A DNA stretch of 47,986 nt from a virus. This document shows positions 36,391 to 45,450 of this stretch, in pieces. The first letter of the stretch is position 1; each line of letters opens with the position of its first letter. A model generated the notes under the pieces. The model saw only the letters and a list, made by a program, of their open reading frames with translations. It ran no database searches and was not told where the DNA came from. Where the stretch lies: positions 1 through 47,986 of the IMG/VR virus record IMGVR_UViG_3300025646_000072; one strand, given 5' to 3'. The position numbers and the translations under genes were made by a program.

Positions 36391-37911
36391 ATGGCTCAGA
36401 TTGACGAGCTCAAAAAAATCGACCTTTCCTTTTTAAGCGAAAGCGAAGCGAAAGAATATCTATTATTACTAGAAGAACTTGATAAACGAAATACTCGTGA
36501 TGCAGCGACTTCTAATTTTTTAACTTTTGTAAAAACACTTTGGGATACGTTCATTGAAGGAGAACATCATAAAAAAATGGCGAAGGTCTTTGACGATATC
36601 GCCAGCGGTAAAACTAAACGTGTTATCATTAACATGGCTCCTCGTCATACAAAATCGGAATTTGCAAGTCATTATTTCCCAGCTTATCTTCTTGGGAAAA
36701 AGCCTGACTTAAAAATAATACAAGCCACTCACACCGCTGACCTTGCTGTGAACTTTGGTCGAAAGATTAGGGATTTAATTGATAGTGAAGATTATCAAAA
36801 ACTATTTCCAGCAACCTCACTAAAAGCGGATTCTAAGTCTGCAGGTAAATGGAATACGTCTGGTGGCGGTGAATACTTTGCAGCTGGTGTGGGTGGTGCA
36901 TTAGCAGGTCGTGGTGCGGATCTATTTATTATTGATGACCCCCATTCAGAACAAGACGCTATGTCGGAAAGAGCATTAGACGATACTTACGAATGGTTTA
37001 TGACAGGTCCTCGACAGAGGCTACAGCCTGGAGGAGCAATCGTCATTGTGATGACACGTTGGTCGAAAAGAGATTTAACAGGTAAATTAATTAAAAAGAT
37101 GACTACGGATCCGAATGCGGATCAATGGGAAATAATTGAGTTCCCAGCAATTTTACCTAGCGGTGATCCGCTTTGGGGAAACTTTTGGTCGTTAGATGAA
37201 TTAGAAAAAGTAAAAGCAAGTATTTCTCCTAGTAAGTGGTATGCAAACTATATGCAACAACCTACTGGTGGGGAAATGTCAATCATTCCTAAAGAATGGT
37301 TTAAAACTTGGGAAAACGATGACCCTCCGTATTGTGAATATATTATACAAAGTTACGATACAGCATTTTTGAAAAAAGAATCTGCTGACTACACTGCGGT
37401 AACAACGTGGGGAATATTTTATCCTAGTGGAAAAATAGGAGAAGATTATTACGACGGAAAACAAGCCCATATTATTTTATTAGACGTCTTACATGACCGC
37501 TTTGATTTTCCTGAATTAAAAGAAGCTGCGATTACACATTATAAACAATGGCAACCTGATTCCGTAATTATAGAGGCGAAAGCAAGTGGTTTGCCTTTAA
37601 CACAAGAACTACGTGCTATTGGAATTCCTATATTTAACTTTACACCGAGCCGAGGACAAGATAAAGTTGCTCGTGTGAACTCAATAAGTTCAATTTTGGC
37701 TGATGGCAAAGTTTGGGTACCTCAAACAAATTGGGCAGAAGAACTTGTTGAGGAAGTTAACGACTTCCCTAACGGTGAACACGACGACTTAGTCGACAGT
37801 ATGACGCAAGCACTTATGCGGTTTAGGCAAGGTGGTTTTTTACGATTAAGCTCAGACTGGAAAGATGAAGACGAAGATCTTTATAAATACAGGGAAAGAG
37901 TGTATTATTAG
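36391..37911 (+). CDS. terL: Terminase large subunit
   Basis: This 506-residue protein combines an ATPase and a nuclease. The ATPase has a variant Walker A APRHTKSE at 83-90 and Walker B LFIIDDPHSEQD with D182-D183; the coupling motif lies near IVMTRWS. The C-terminal RNase H-like nuclease shows QSYDTAF, VIIEAKASG and NGEHDDLVDSMTQAL, giving the acidic metal ligands. It packages DNA into proheads with TerS and the portal. Length is normal. It starts 6 bases after the previous stop and is followed by two small Lys-rich genes and the portal. Confidence 0.95.
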   Translation: MAQIDELKKIDLSFLSESEAKEYLLLLEELDKRNTRDAATSNFLTFVKTLWDTFIEGEHHKKMAKVFDDIASGKTKRVIINMAPRHTKSEFASHYFPAYLLGKKPDLKIIQATHTADLAVNFGRKIRDLIDSEDYQKLFPATSLKADSKSAGKWNTSGGGEYFAAGVGGALAGRGADLFIIDDPHSEQDAMSERALDDTYEWFMTGPRQRLQPGGAIVIVMTRWSKRDLTGKLIKKMTTDPNADQWEIIEFPAILPSGDPLWGNFWSLDELEKVKASISPSKWYANYMQQPTGGEMSIIPKEWFKTWENDDPPYCEYIIQSYDTAFLKKESADYTAVTTWGIFYPSGKIGEDYYDGKQAHIILLDVLHDRFDFPELKEAAITHYKQWQPDSVIIEAKASGLPLTQELRAIGIPIFNFTPSRGQDKVARVNSISSILADGKVWVPQTNWAEELVEEVNDFPNGEHDDLVDSMTQALMRFRQGGFLRLSSDWKDEDEDLYKYRERVYY

Positions 37912-37920
37912 GAGAATAAA

Positions 37921-38013
37921 ATGGCTTGCGGAATGAAACACAAAGGAAAAGCTAAAAAATATGGCAGCGGTGGTGCTGTTTATAAAAAGAAGAAAAAGAA
38001 ATCTAAAAAATAA
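37921..38013 (+). CDS. 30-residue Lys-rich microprotein
   Basis: MACGMKHKGKAKKYGSGGAV followed by a poly-lysine tail. AGGAGAAT lies just upstream and the stop overlaps the next ATG. Its extreme basic charge suggests DNA binding in the capsid or during packaging. Confidence 0.5.
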   Translation: MACGMKHKGKAKKYGSGGAVYKKKKKKSKK

Positions 38014-38195
38014 TGGGAGCAGGTGTAAAGCATTACAAACGTGATGGCACGGTACATAAAGGTGCTTACCATAAAATGCCGAACGGTCAATTACATTCAG
38101 GCAAAACCCATACTAAAAGTAGTGAAAGATTATTTCATTACGGTGATTTAAATAAAACCGCAAAGAAAAAAGCCATGAGCCAGCGAGGTAAATAA
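38013..38195 (+). CDS. 60-residue basic conserved phage protein
   Basis: MGAGVKHYKRDGTVHKGAYH, with HSGKTHTKSSERLFHYGDL and a Lys/Gln tail. It is His- and Lys-rich and coupled by one-base overlaps to both neighbours, between TerL and portal. Similar proteins are common beside portals of marine phages (recollection). Function is unknown. Confidence 0.6.
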   Translation: MGAGVKHYKRDGTVHKGAYHKMPNGQLHSGKTHTKSSERLFHYGDLNKTAKKKAMSQRGK

Positions 38196-40636
38196 TGGCA
38201 ATCGAAAAATTAAATTTAAATCCAGTTAACGAAGAAGAAGCATTAGAAATTGAAATCGGTGCTGACGATTCACCCATACCTGAAGATTTAGAAGTTTTAA
38301 TCGAAGAAATTTCTAATTTAGATTTAGACAGTATTGGTATGGAAGCGGTTGCTTTCGGTGATAATTTAGCTGAATCTATTGATGAAGATCAATTAAATGC
38401 TCTTGGCTCAAAACTAAACGATAACTACGAAGAAGATTTTCAATCAAGAGAAGATTGGTATCATGCTTTTACTCAAGGTTTAGAATTATTAGGTATTAAA
38501 TACGATCAAGAAAGAACACAACCTTTCCAAGGAGCAAGTGGCGTTCACCACCCATTACTAGCGGAAGCAGTAACTCAGTTCCAAGCACAAGCGTATAAAG
38601 AATTATTACCAGCAGGCGGACCTGTCAACACACAAGTTATTGGCGACATGGACGACGAAAGGGCAAAACAAGCTGAAAGAGTTCGTGAGTTTATGAACTA
38701 TCAAATTACACATGTAATGGAAGAATACGATCCTGATATGGATCAATTATTATTTTACTTACCACTTTCAGGTTCAGCCTTCAAAAAAGTTTTTTACGAT
38801 CCTGCTATGGGTAGGGCTTGTTCTAAATTTATTATGGCAGAAGATTTAGTTGTTCCTTATTATGCAACTGATCTTATGACTAGCCCACGTGTTACTCACG
38901 TAGTACGTATGACTTATAACGATTTACGTAAATTACAAGTAAGTGGTTTTTATAAAGACGTAGAACTAAGCGACCCTGCAGTAGACTTTGATAACGAAGT
39001 CGAAAATAAAATGGAGGAGCTTCAAGGTATTACACCTATAAATGAAGACGAAGAATACACCCTTTTAGAAATGCACGTTAACCTTGATGTCGAAGGTTTT
39101 GAAGACGTAGATAAAGAAGGTAATCCTACAGGAATAGCTTTACCTTATATCGTAACTTTTGTAAAAGAAACAAATACTATTTTATCTATAAGAAAAAATT
39201 ATAGAGAAGACGACCCATTAAAAAGAAAGATACAACATTTTGTACATTATAAATTCCTTCCAGGATTAGGGTTTTATGGTTTTGGTTTAATCCACATGAT
39301 TGGCGGACTTAGCCAGTCAGCCACTTCAATTTTACGACAGCTTATTGATGCAGGAACATTATCAAATTTACCTGCAGGATTTAAAGCTAGGGGTATGAAT
39401 GTTAGTAGGCTTGATGAACCGTTACAGCCTGGAGAATTTAGAGACGTAGATATTCCAGGAGGTACATTACGTGACGCTATCATGCCTCTACCTTATAAAG
39501 AGCCTAGTGGAACATTAGCTCAATTATTAGGTGTACTTGTAGATAGCGGAAGAAGGTTTGCTTCTATTGCAGATATGCAAGTTGGGGATGGAAATCAAGA
39601 AGCTCCAGTAGGAACAACTATAGCATTACTAGAACGTGGCTCAAAAGTCATGTCAGCTATACATAAAAGATTACATTATGCACAAAAAATAGAATTTAAA
39701 ATTCTAGCTAGAGTGTTTAGCGAAACGATTCCTGAAGAATATCCGTTTGATGTAGCAGGAGCTTCAAGAAGTGTGTTCGTTTCAGATTTTGATAGACGAG
39801 TAGATGTAATTCCTGTTAGTGATCCTAATATCTTTAGTACCTCACAAAGAATTACTATGGCTCAAACACAATTACAATTAGCACAAAGTGCTCCAGGAAT
39901 TCATAATTTACGTGAAGCTTATAAAAATATGTATCTAGCATTAGACGTAAAAGACATAGATGATATTTTATTACCTGAACCTAAAATATTCCCTAAAGAC
40001 CCTGTCTCAGAAAACCAAGATTCACTTATGGGAACTGAACTAAAAGCGTTTATAGAACAAGATCATGACTCACACGTTCAGGCTCATAACTTTTTTGCAC
40101 AAAATCCTAACGTACAATCTAACCCTGCAGCGGTTGCAGCACTACAAGCTCATATTCAAGAACATTTTGCTCTTAAATATAGACTTGAAATTAGTCAAAT
40201 ATTAGCTCAACAGGGTATGCAAATGCCTCCTGAAGGTCAACCATTACCTATGGAAATACAAAATGCTATCGCAGCACAGGCAGCAGCGGCTACTCAACAG
40301 ATAACAGGTAGAGATCAAGCGATTGTTCAAGCTCAAATGAACGCTCAAATGAATCCACAAATGCAAATGTTCCAAGCTCAGATGCAATTAGAACAAGCAA
40401 AACTACAATTACGACAAGCAGAAGCTCAACTTAAGTCTCAAACTGAGATAGAAAGAGAAAATATTAGAGCGAAAGTCGATAGAGAACGCATAGATTCAGA
40501 AGAAGCGAAGCAAGATGCACGTTTAGCAGTAAGTTTACAACAAGATTTACTCGATAAAGAAGAACAAAGAGTAAAAGACCTAGTAGAATTAGCAAAACAA
40601 GCTCAAGAAGCTAGAAATTTACCTGAAAATAATTAA
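38195..40636 (+). CDS. Portal protein
   Basis: This is an 813-residue protein. Residues about 100-330 (FQGASGVHHPLLAEAVTQFQ, QAYKELLPAGGPV, FYLPLSGSAFKKVFYDP) match the P22-like portal pattern of marine podoviruses. GLGFYGFGLIHMIGGLSQSA near 360-380 is the conserved clip/stem portion. The C-terminal 150 residues are Gln/Met/Ala-rich with a long coiled coil (QMQLEQAKLQLRQAEAQLK), fitting the barrel seen in P22 portal. It forms the dodecameric gate for DNA and the platform for adaptors encoded at 45,450-47,094. It follows TerL closely, as usual. Confidence 0.9.
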   Translation: MAIEKLNLNPVNEEEALEIEIGADDSPIPEDLEVLIEEISNLDLDSIGMEAVAFGDNLAESIDEDQLNALGSKLNDNYEEDFQSREDWYHAFTQGLELLGIKYDQERTQPFQGASGVHHPLLAEAVTQFQAQAYKELLPAGGPVNTQVIGDMDDERAKQAERVREFMNYQITHVMEEYDPDMDQLLFYLPLSGSAFKKVFYDPAMGRACSKFIMAEDLVVPYYATDLMTSPRVTHVVRMTYNDLRKLQVSGFYKDVELSDPAVDFDNEVENKMEELQGITPINEDEEYTLLEMHVNLDVEGFEDVDKEGNPTGIALPYIVTFVKETNTILSIRKNYREDDPLKRKIQHFVHYKFLPGLGFYGFGLIHMIGGLSQSATSILRQLIDAGTLSNLPAGFKARGMNVSRLDEPLQPGEFRDVDIPGGTLRDAIMPLPYKEPSGTLAQLLGVLVDSGRRFASIADMQVGDGNQEAPVGTTIALLERGSKVMSAIHKRLHYAQKIEFKILARVFSETIPEEYPFDVAGASRSVFVSDFDRRVDVIPVSDPNIFSTSQRITMAQTQLQLAQSAPGIHNLREAYKNMYLALDVKDIDDILLPEPKIFPKDPVSENQDSLMGTELKAFIEQDHDSHVQAHNFFAQNPNVQSNPAAVAALQAHIQEHFALKYRLEISQILAQQGMQMPPEGQPLPMEIQNAIAAQAAAATQQITGRDQAIVQAQMNAQMNPQMQMFQAQMQLEQAKLQLRQAEAQLKSQTEIERENIRAKVDRERIDSEEAKQDARLAVSLQQDLLDKEEQRVKDLVELAKQAQEARNLPENN

Positions 40637-40649
40637 AAAAGGAAAAAAT

Positions 40650-40829
40650 ATGAAAAAATTTGACCCAAAAAAGTCTGATCTTAATAAAGATGGTAAATTA
40701 TCGTCTTATGAAAAGAAAAGAGGCATGGCAATGGCTAAAAATATGTCAAAAGGCGGTCCAGTTTTAACAAAAACTAGAGGAACTGGTGCTGCTACTAAAG
40801 GTTTGAACTTTTATAGACAAGCTGATTAA
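40650..40829 (+). CDS. 59-residue microprotein with EF-hand-like loop
   Basis: MKKFDPKKSDLNKDGKLSSY followed by EKKRG contains a perfect 12-residue EF-hand/dockerin loop: D10, N12, D14, G15, L17, E21. The remainder is basic (KNMSKGGPVLTKTRGTGAAT). AAAAAGGAAAA precedes the ATG, and its stop overlaps the next gene's ATG. It may bind calcium in the virion. Similar peptides occur in marine phages (recollection). Confidence 0.6.
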   Translation: MKKFDPKKSDLNKDGKLSSYEKKRGMAMAKNMSKGGPVLTKTRGTGAATKGLNFYRQAD

Positions 40830-41026
40830 TGGAATATATAGATTTAGTTAGAAAATTCCTCAAATTAGTAAGAGATAGAGAGGAACAGTTAACAAAAACG
40901 TTGAAATCTGGCTCAATACAAGACCATGAGCAGTATCAACGTGTTGTAGGCGAGATTTCAGGTCTGAGTTTTGCCGAATTTACTATAAAAGACCTGCTAG
41001 ATAATAAGGAAGATATAGATGACTAA
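40829..41026 (+). CDS. Hypothetical helical protein (65 aa)
   Basis: MEYIDLVRKFLKLVRDREEQ begins a long amphipathic helix, with a second helix FAEFTIKDLLDNKEDIDD. It is highly charged, probably dimeric, and overlaps both neighbours. Position between the portal and the GroES-like gene suggests a morphogenesis helper. No family is recognised. Confidence 0.5.
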   Translation: MEYIDLVRKFLKLVRDREEQLTKTLKSGSIQDHEQYQRVVGEISGLSFAEFTIKDLLDNKEDIDD

Positions 41027-41453
41027 AGAAGTACCTAATATTAAATTAAATTTTGAACCTTCAGATGATTTTGAAGAAGAAAAAGGTATTACCACCCCTG
41101 AAGATTGCGAAAGAGAAGTCGATAAACTACCAGTTCCGACTGGATATAGAATATTGATTTTGCCCTATACCATTGCTAAAAAGACAAAAGGTGGTATAGT
41201 ATTAGCAAAAGAAACGGTTGAGAGAGAACGACTAGCTACTAACGTGGGGTATGTAGTTGCTCTCGGACCTGACGCTTACACCGATCCTGACAAGTATCCT
41301 TGTGGGGCTTGGTGCAAAAAAGGCGACTGGATTATTTTCGGCAGATATGCTGGAGCTAGAATCAAGATTGATGGTGGCGAAATGCGACTATTAAACGACG
41401 ATGAAGTTTTAGCTGTTGTTAATGATCCTGAAAACGTTGTCCACCACGCATAG
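41019..41453 (+). CDS. GroES-like co-chaperonin
   Basis: This 144-residue protein has residues 38-140 following the Cpn10 fold: PVPTGYRILILPY (first strand), TKGGIVLAKET with the GroEL-binding loop tripeptide IVL at 60-62, GYVVALGPDAY, CKKGDWIIFGRYAG and DDEVLAVV. A 37-residue acidic N-terminal extension is added. Like T4 gp31 it could partner host GroEL to fold the capsid protein encoded 2 kb downstream. It lies directly before the scaffold gene, which fits. Confidence 0.8.
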   Translation: MTKEVPNIKLNFEPSDDFEEEKGITTPEDCEREVDKLPVPTGYRILILPYTIAKKTKGGIVLAKETVERERLATNVGYVVALGPDAYTDPDKYPCGAWCKKGDWIIFGRYAGARIKIDGGEMRLLNDDEVLAVVNDPENVVHHA

Positions 41454-41463
41454 GAAATAGAAA

Positions 41464-42384
41464 ATGGCAAATCCAAAACTTACTGTCGAAGTCGAAGATA
41501 GAGACGTAGACATTCACGAAGCAGATGTTATTAACGAAAACGATAACGACGATGAAGTCGAGTTTGAAGTTAGTAAAGATTCTGTAAAAGAAGTAGAAAG
41601 AGAAGAAACTGCTGGAGCTTCATCAGAAGATGAACTTGAGGAGTATAGCGAAAGTGTTAAAAAGCGTATAAGTCAGCTTACTTATAAAATGAGAGAAGCT
41701 GAAAGACAGCGAGAAGAAGCTGTTAAATACGCTGAAAACATTGTTAACGAAAATAAGAAGTTAAAAACTTCTTTAAAAAATTCTGACTCAACACTAGTCA
41801 ACGAGGCTGTAAATCGTGTACAATCGCAGTTAGATCAAGCTAAAAGACAATACAAGCTTGCTTATGAAAACGGTGATGCAGATGAAATGGCTTCTGCTAA
41901 CGAACAAATAGCTAGACTTGGTGCTGAAGCTGATAATTTAACAAGAGTCAAAAGACGATTAGACTCTCAGGAACAAGAACAAGAAGTATATGTACCTCAA
42001 ACACAACAACCAGTCCGACAGACTGCACAACCAGATCCGAAAGCTCAAGAATGGGCTGGAAAAAATCAATGGTTTGGACAAGATCAAGTTATGACTTTTG
42101 CTGCATTTGGGATACACAGAGAATTAGCTGATTTAGGTTATGACTTACAATCAGATGATTACTACAAGGAAATTGATAAGCGTATGCGAAAAGAATTTCC
42201 TCACAAGTTTACGTCAGAGACATCTGATGCTAATGTAAACGTTCAGCCTAAAGTGGCAGCTCCTACTAGAGGAGCAGCTAAAAACGCTGCACGCAGAGTA
42301 CGGTTGACACCTTCTCAAGTAGCTATTGCTAAAAGATTAGGTGTTCCACTAGAAGAATATGCTAAACACGTAAAAGGAGTATAA
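41464..42384 (+). CDS. Scaffolding protein
   Basis: This 306-residue protein has an acidic N-terminus (DVINENDNDDEVEFEV), a central coiled coil (residues about 60-165: MREAERQREEAVKYAENIVN), a Gln/Pro-rich linker (VPQTQQPVRQTAQPDP) and a basic C-terminal end (AKNAARRVRLTPSQVAIAKR) that would contact the capsid protein. This organisation and its location just before the capsid genes are those of podoviral scaffolds. It guides prohead assembly and is then expelled or cleaved. Confidence 0.75.
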   Translation: MANPKLTVEVEDRDVDIHEADVINENDNDDEVEFEVSKDSVKEVEREETAGASSEDELEEYSESVKKRISQLTYKMREAERQREEAVKYAENIVNENKKLKTSLKNSDSTLVNEAVNRVQSQLDQAKRQYKLAYENGDADEMASANEQIARLGAEADNLTRVKRRLDSQEQEQEVYVPQTQQPVRQTAQPDPKAQEWAGKNQWFGQDQVMTFAAFGIHRELADLGYDLQSDDYYKEIDKRMRKEFPHKFTSETSDANVNVQPKVAAPTRGAAKNAARRVRLTPSQVAIAKRLGVPLEEYAKHVKGV

Positions 42385-42385
42385 A

Positions 42386-42847
42386 ATGACAGATCGATCT
42401 CCACGAACTGCAAACACACGAGAAAACACTTCTCGCAGAAAACCATGGACACCTCCATCAACTTTGGAAGCTCCACAAGCACCAGCTGGTTACAAATACC
42501 GTTGGCTCCGTGAGTCTTTACTGGGAACAGATGATAAGACTAACATGAGCAAACGTATTCGTGAAGGTTGGGAACCTGTGAGATCCGAAGACCATCCAGA
42601 TTTTCATGCACCTACTATTGAAGGTGGAAGAAATGACGGTGTTATTGGTGTGGGTGGACTGATTTTAGCAAAAATACCAGAAGAAACTGCTGAAGAACGC
42701 AATGCCTATTATAGAGGTATGGCGGAAAATCAAATGGAGGCTCTGGACTCAAACTTAATGAGACAAAGTAACGATGTAATGCCTATAGAAAAACCTAATA
42801 GGCAAACTAGAGTTAGTTTTGGATCAGGCGGTGTGAAAAAGGGCTAA
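42386..42847 (+). CDS. Conserved head-module protein (153 aa)
   Basis: The N-terminus is basic and Pro-rich (RRKPWTPPSTLEAPQAPAGY); APAGYKYRWLRESLLGTDD and RIREGWEPVRSEDHPDFH are blocks that recur in head modules of marine phages, in my memory. The C-terminus is charged. It lies between scaffold and the capsid-associated gene and starts two bases after the scaffold stop. Exact role unknown, perhaps minor head protein. Confidence 0.55.
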   Translation: MTDRSPRTANTRENTSRRKPWTPPSTLEAPQAPAGYKYRWLRESLLGTDDKTNMSKRIREGWEPVRSEDHPDFHAPTIEGGRNDGVIGVGGLILAKIPEETAEERNAYYRGMAENQMEALDSNLMRQSNDVMPIEKPNRQTRVSFGSGGVKKG

Positions 42848-42879
42848 TTTTTAATTTATTAACTTATATGGTGATATAA

Positions 42880-43419
42880 ATGGCAAATATTAATGATCCA
42901 GATGGATTCAATCCTGTATATCATCTAACAGGTGGTACAATTAGACCTTCTGAATTTGCTATCCAAAGTGGAGCAACTGGAGATATTTTCTCTGGTGATG
43001 TTGTTAAGCTATCAAGTGGATATGTACTTCAGAGCGGTGCTACTGACGCCCCTTTAGGTGTATTTATGGGTGCTGAATATCAAGATAGTACAGGTGCGGT
43101 TCAATTTGTAAAAAGATTCGTTTCTGGTACTACAACTTTGGGGTCTGCGGATATTAAAGCATATGTGTATGTTGATCCAGACATTGTGTATGAGGCTCAG
43201 AATACTGGTACTCCTACTCAAGCAAGTGTCGGTAAACTTTACACTATCTCTACTACTGCAGGTGATACTAACAATGGTCGTTCTAAAGAAGGGGTGACTA
43301 CTACAACTACTAGCGGAATTGCTAAAGTTATTGGGTTTGCTGACAAGCCTGGAAACTCTATTGGTCAATATGCTAGAGTTCATGTAACCTTCCCTACTTC
43401 CGAATTCGGCAATAACTAA
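42880..43419 (+). CDS. Capsid decoration/stabilisation-like protein (179 aa)
   Basis: A beta-rich, Gly/Thr/Ser-rich protein (MANINDPDGFNPVYHLTGGT, later GTTTLGSADIKAYVYVDPDI). The small size, absence of Cys and position immediately before the major capsid gene fit a head decoration protein. GGTGAT serves as a moderate ribosome binding site. Gene order and composition support a structural role; the family was not verified. Confidence 0.6.
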   Translation: MANINDPDGFNPVYHLTGGTIRPSEFAIQSGATGDIFSGDVVKLSSGYVLQSGATDAPLGVFMGAEYQDSTGAVQFVKRFVSGTTTLGSADIKAYVYVDPDIVYEAQNTGTPTQASVGKLYTISTTAGDTNNGRSKEGVTTTTTSGIAKVIGFADKPGNSIGQYARVHVTFPTSEFGNN

Positions 43420-43432
43420 AAGGTGATTAACA

Positions 43433-44341
43433 ATGGCAATTAACAGAGCTCAATTAGTTAAAGAACTCGAACCAGGACTTAATGCACTTTTTGGTCTTGA
43501 GTACAACAGGTACGAGAACGAACATGAAGAAATTTTTGATACAGAAACTTCTGAAAGAGCTTTTGAAGAAGAAGTAATGCTATCAGGTTTTGGTGAAGCT
43601 CCTGTGAAGGGCGAAGGTTCATCAGTCAGCTATGACTATGCACAAGAAACTTTCACAGCTAGGTATTCACATGAAACCATAGCTCTTGCTTTCTCTCTAA
43701 CAGAAGAAGCTATCGAAGATAATCTTTATGATACATTGTCTTCAAGATATACTCGAGCATTAGCTAGATCTATGTCTCAGACAAAGCAAATCAAAGCAGC
43801 AAACGTGCTTAACAATGGCTTTAACTCAAACTATCCAGGAGGCGACGGTAAAGAATTATTCGCTACCAATCACCCAACCTTGACTGCTGGAGATCAAGCT
43901 AACGAGCCAACAACAGCTGCTGACTTGAATGAAACTTCTTTAGAAAACGCTATGATTGATATTTCTCAATTCAAAGACGAAAGAGGTTTGAAAGTTAACG
44001 TACAAGCTAGAAAGCTTATCGTTCCACCACAACTTCAGTTTGTGGCTGATAGACTTTTAAATACTCAACTGAGAGTTGCTACTTCTGATAACGACATCAA
44101 TGCATTAAAGAATATGGGAATGCTCCCAGACGGTTACGTAGTTAACCACTTCTTGACTGATACTGATGCTTTCTTTATCAAAACTGACTCTCCTAACGGA
44201 ATGAAGCATTTCGTAAGAAGTCCTATCAAGACTGGCATGGAAGGTGACTTCGAAACTGGAAACGTTAGATACAAAGCTAGAGAGAGATACTCTTTCGGTT
44301 TTAGTGACTGGCGTGGAATGTACGGTTCACCAGGAGCCTAA
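43433..44341 (+). CDS. Major capsid protein
   Basis: This 302-residue protein starts MAINRAQLVKELEPGLNALF and contains SETFTARYSHE-like E-loop sequence (QETFTARYSHETIALAFSLT), SSRYTRALARSMSQTKQIKA (spine helix) and GLKVNVQARKLIVPPQLQFV, the segment preceding the P domain in Mu gpT-like/HK97-fold capsids. Its size, central position and own strong terminator indicate very high expression. GroES-like and scaffold genes upstream would assist folding and assembly. Confidence 0.85.
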   Translation: MAINRAQLVKELEPGLNALFGLEYNRYENEHEEIFDTETSERAFEEEVMLSGFGEAPVKGEGSSVSYDYAQETFTARYSHETIALAFSLTEEAIEDNLYDTLSSRYTRALARSMSQTKQIKAANVLNNGFNSNYPGGDGKELFATNHPTLTAGDQANEPTTAADLNETSLENAMIDISQFKDERGLKVNVQARKLIVPPQLQFVADRLLNTQLRVATSDNDINALKNMGMLPDGYVVNHFLTDTDAFFIKTDSPNGMKHFVRSPIKTGMEGDFETGNVRYKARERYSFGFSDWRGMYGSPGA

Positions 44342-44356
44342 ACTCTTTAATGGGGT

Positions 44357-44408
44357 GGGTGTCCTAGACACCTTTGAAAGGGGAACATTAAGTTCCCCTT
44401 TCTTTTTT
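44357..44408 (+). terminator. Double hairpin terminator after the capsid gene
   Basis: GGTGTC-CTA-GACACC is followed by a perfect 11-bp stem GAAAGGGGAAC-ATTAA-GTTCCCCTTTC (44376-44402) and T6. It should limit read-through from the capsid gene. A further inverted repeat, TTGTTTCA 44450-44457 with TGAAACAA 44485-44492, lies ahead of the next gene. Confidence 0.9.
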
Positions 44409-44514
44409 CAAACAATTATTCTACAATTAATCAAACTGAGATTAACTCGTTGTTTCAACTGGCTCAGCAGACTTACTCCAAAGATGAAACAACAAATTTA
44501 GTTAGGAGAAAATA

Positions 44515-45024
44515 ATGGCTAAATCAACTTTTTCAGGTCCAGTTAAATCTTTATCTGGATTTATTTCCGCAGGTAACACTGCAGTTGTTAGTTTAACCGC
44601 TGACACAACTTTAAGCGTAGATAGTCACGCTGGTAAAATACTTTTATGTAATGATGCTGATGGTAAATTTACTTTACCTTCTATTGTTACAACTGTACCA
44701 AGTGATCCTACAGACCCTAATCAACTCAACAATTTAGGTGCTTCTTTTACTTTTGTAGTAGTAACTGCTGCAACAGATCTTGACATCAAGACAGACGGTA
44801 CTGATAAGTTTGTTGGTAGTGTATTTGTTGGTATTGATGATGCTGCAACTGGTAAAACTTTTGTTTCAGGTGCTACTAATGATGTTATGACTTTAAACGG
44901 AACTACATCTGGTGGTGTTGCAGGAAGCATTGTAAAAGTTACAGCTATAGCAAGTGCTAAATACCATGTTGAGGCATTTTTAATCGGCTCAGGTACTTTA
45001 GTTACACCTTTTGCTGACGCTTAA
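44515..45024 (+). CDS. Beta-rich virion protein (169 aa)
   Basis: Thr/Val/Gly/Ser-rich (MAKSTFSGPVKSLSGFISAG), with repeating strands such as ASFTFVVVTAATDLDIKTDG and a hydrophobic C-terminus. No enzyme motif is seen. It follows the capsid terminator with its own GTTAGGAGAAA ribosome binding site. Likely a head decoration or head fibre protein. Confidence 0.55.
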   Translation: MAKSTFSGPVKSLSGFISAGNTAVVSLTADTTLSVDSHAGKILLCNDADGKFTLPSIVTTVPSDPTDPNQLNNLGASFTFVVVTAATDLDIKTDGTDKFVGSVFVGIDDAATGKTFVSGATNDVMTLNGTTSGGVAGSIVKVTAIASAKYHVEAFLIGSGTLVTPFADA

Positions 45025-45039
45025 TAACAGGAGCAAAAT

Positions 45040-45450
45040 ATGGCTGATACAGTAACTTCAACCACCATACTAGACGGTGAAAAAGATTTTATAGTTCAGC
45101 TTACAAATGTTAGTGATGGCACTGGAGAAAGTGCCGTCACTAAGGTTGACGTAAGTTCTTTATCTGTTCGTAAAAGTGATGGAGCTGCTTGCACTGGAGT
45201 TAAACTTTATAAAGTTTATTACAGTGTTGTAGGTTTTACTGCAATTAGATTATTGTGGGATGCTACAGCAGATACACTTTGTGTAGAAATTAATCCTGAT
45301 TCCTCTGACTTTTTAGATTATTCTTCATTCGGAGGTTTACAAAACACTGCAGGTTCAGGTAAGACTGGAGATATACAATTAACTACATTTGGTCATAGTG
45401 CTGGTGATACTTATACTATAGTATTACACTGTATTAAAGATTACGATTAA
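45040..45450 (+). CDS. Virion protein, unknown family (136 aa)
   Basis: The product starts MADTVTSTTILDGEKDFIVQ and is beta-rich, with DVSSLSVRKSDGAACTGVKL and GFTAIRLLWDATADTL. This pattern accompanies head-tail junction genes of marine phages in my memory. It overlaps the adaptor gene by one base, indicating coordinated production. Role unknown. Confidence 0.55.
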   Translation: MADTVTSTTILDGEKDFIVQLTNVSDGTGESAVTKVDVSSLSVRKSDGAACTGVKLYKVYYSVVGFTAIRLLWDATADTLCVEINPDSSDFLDYSSFGGLQNTAGSGKTGDIQLTTFGHSAGDTYTIVLHCIKDYD

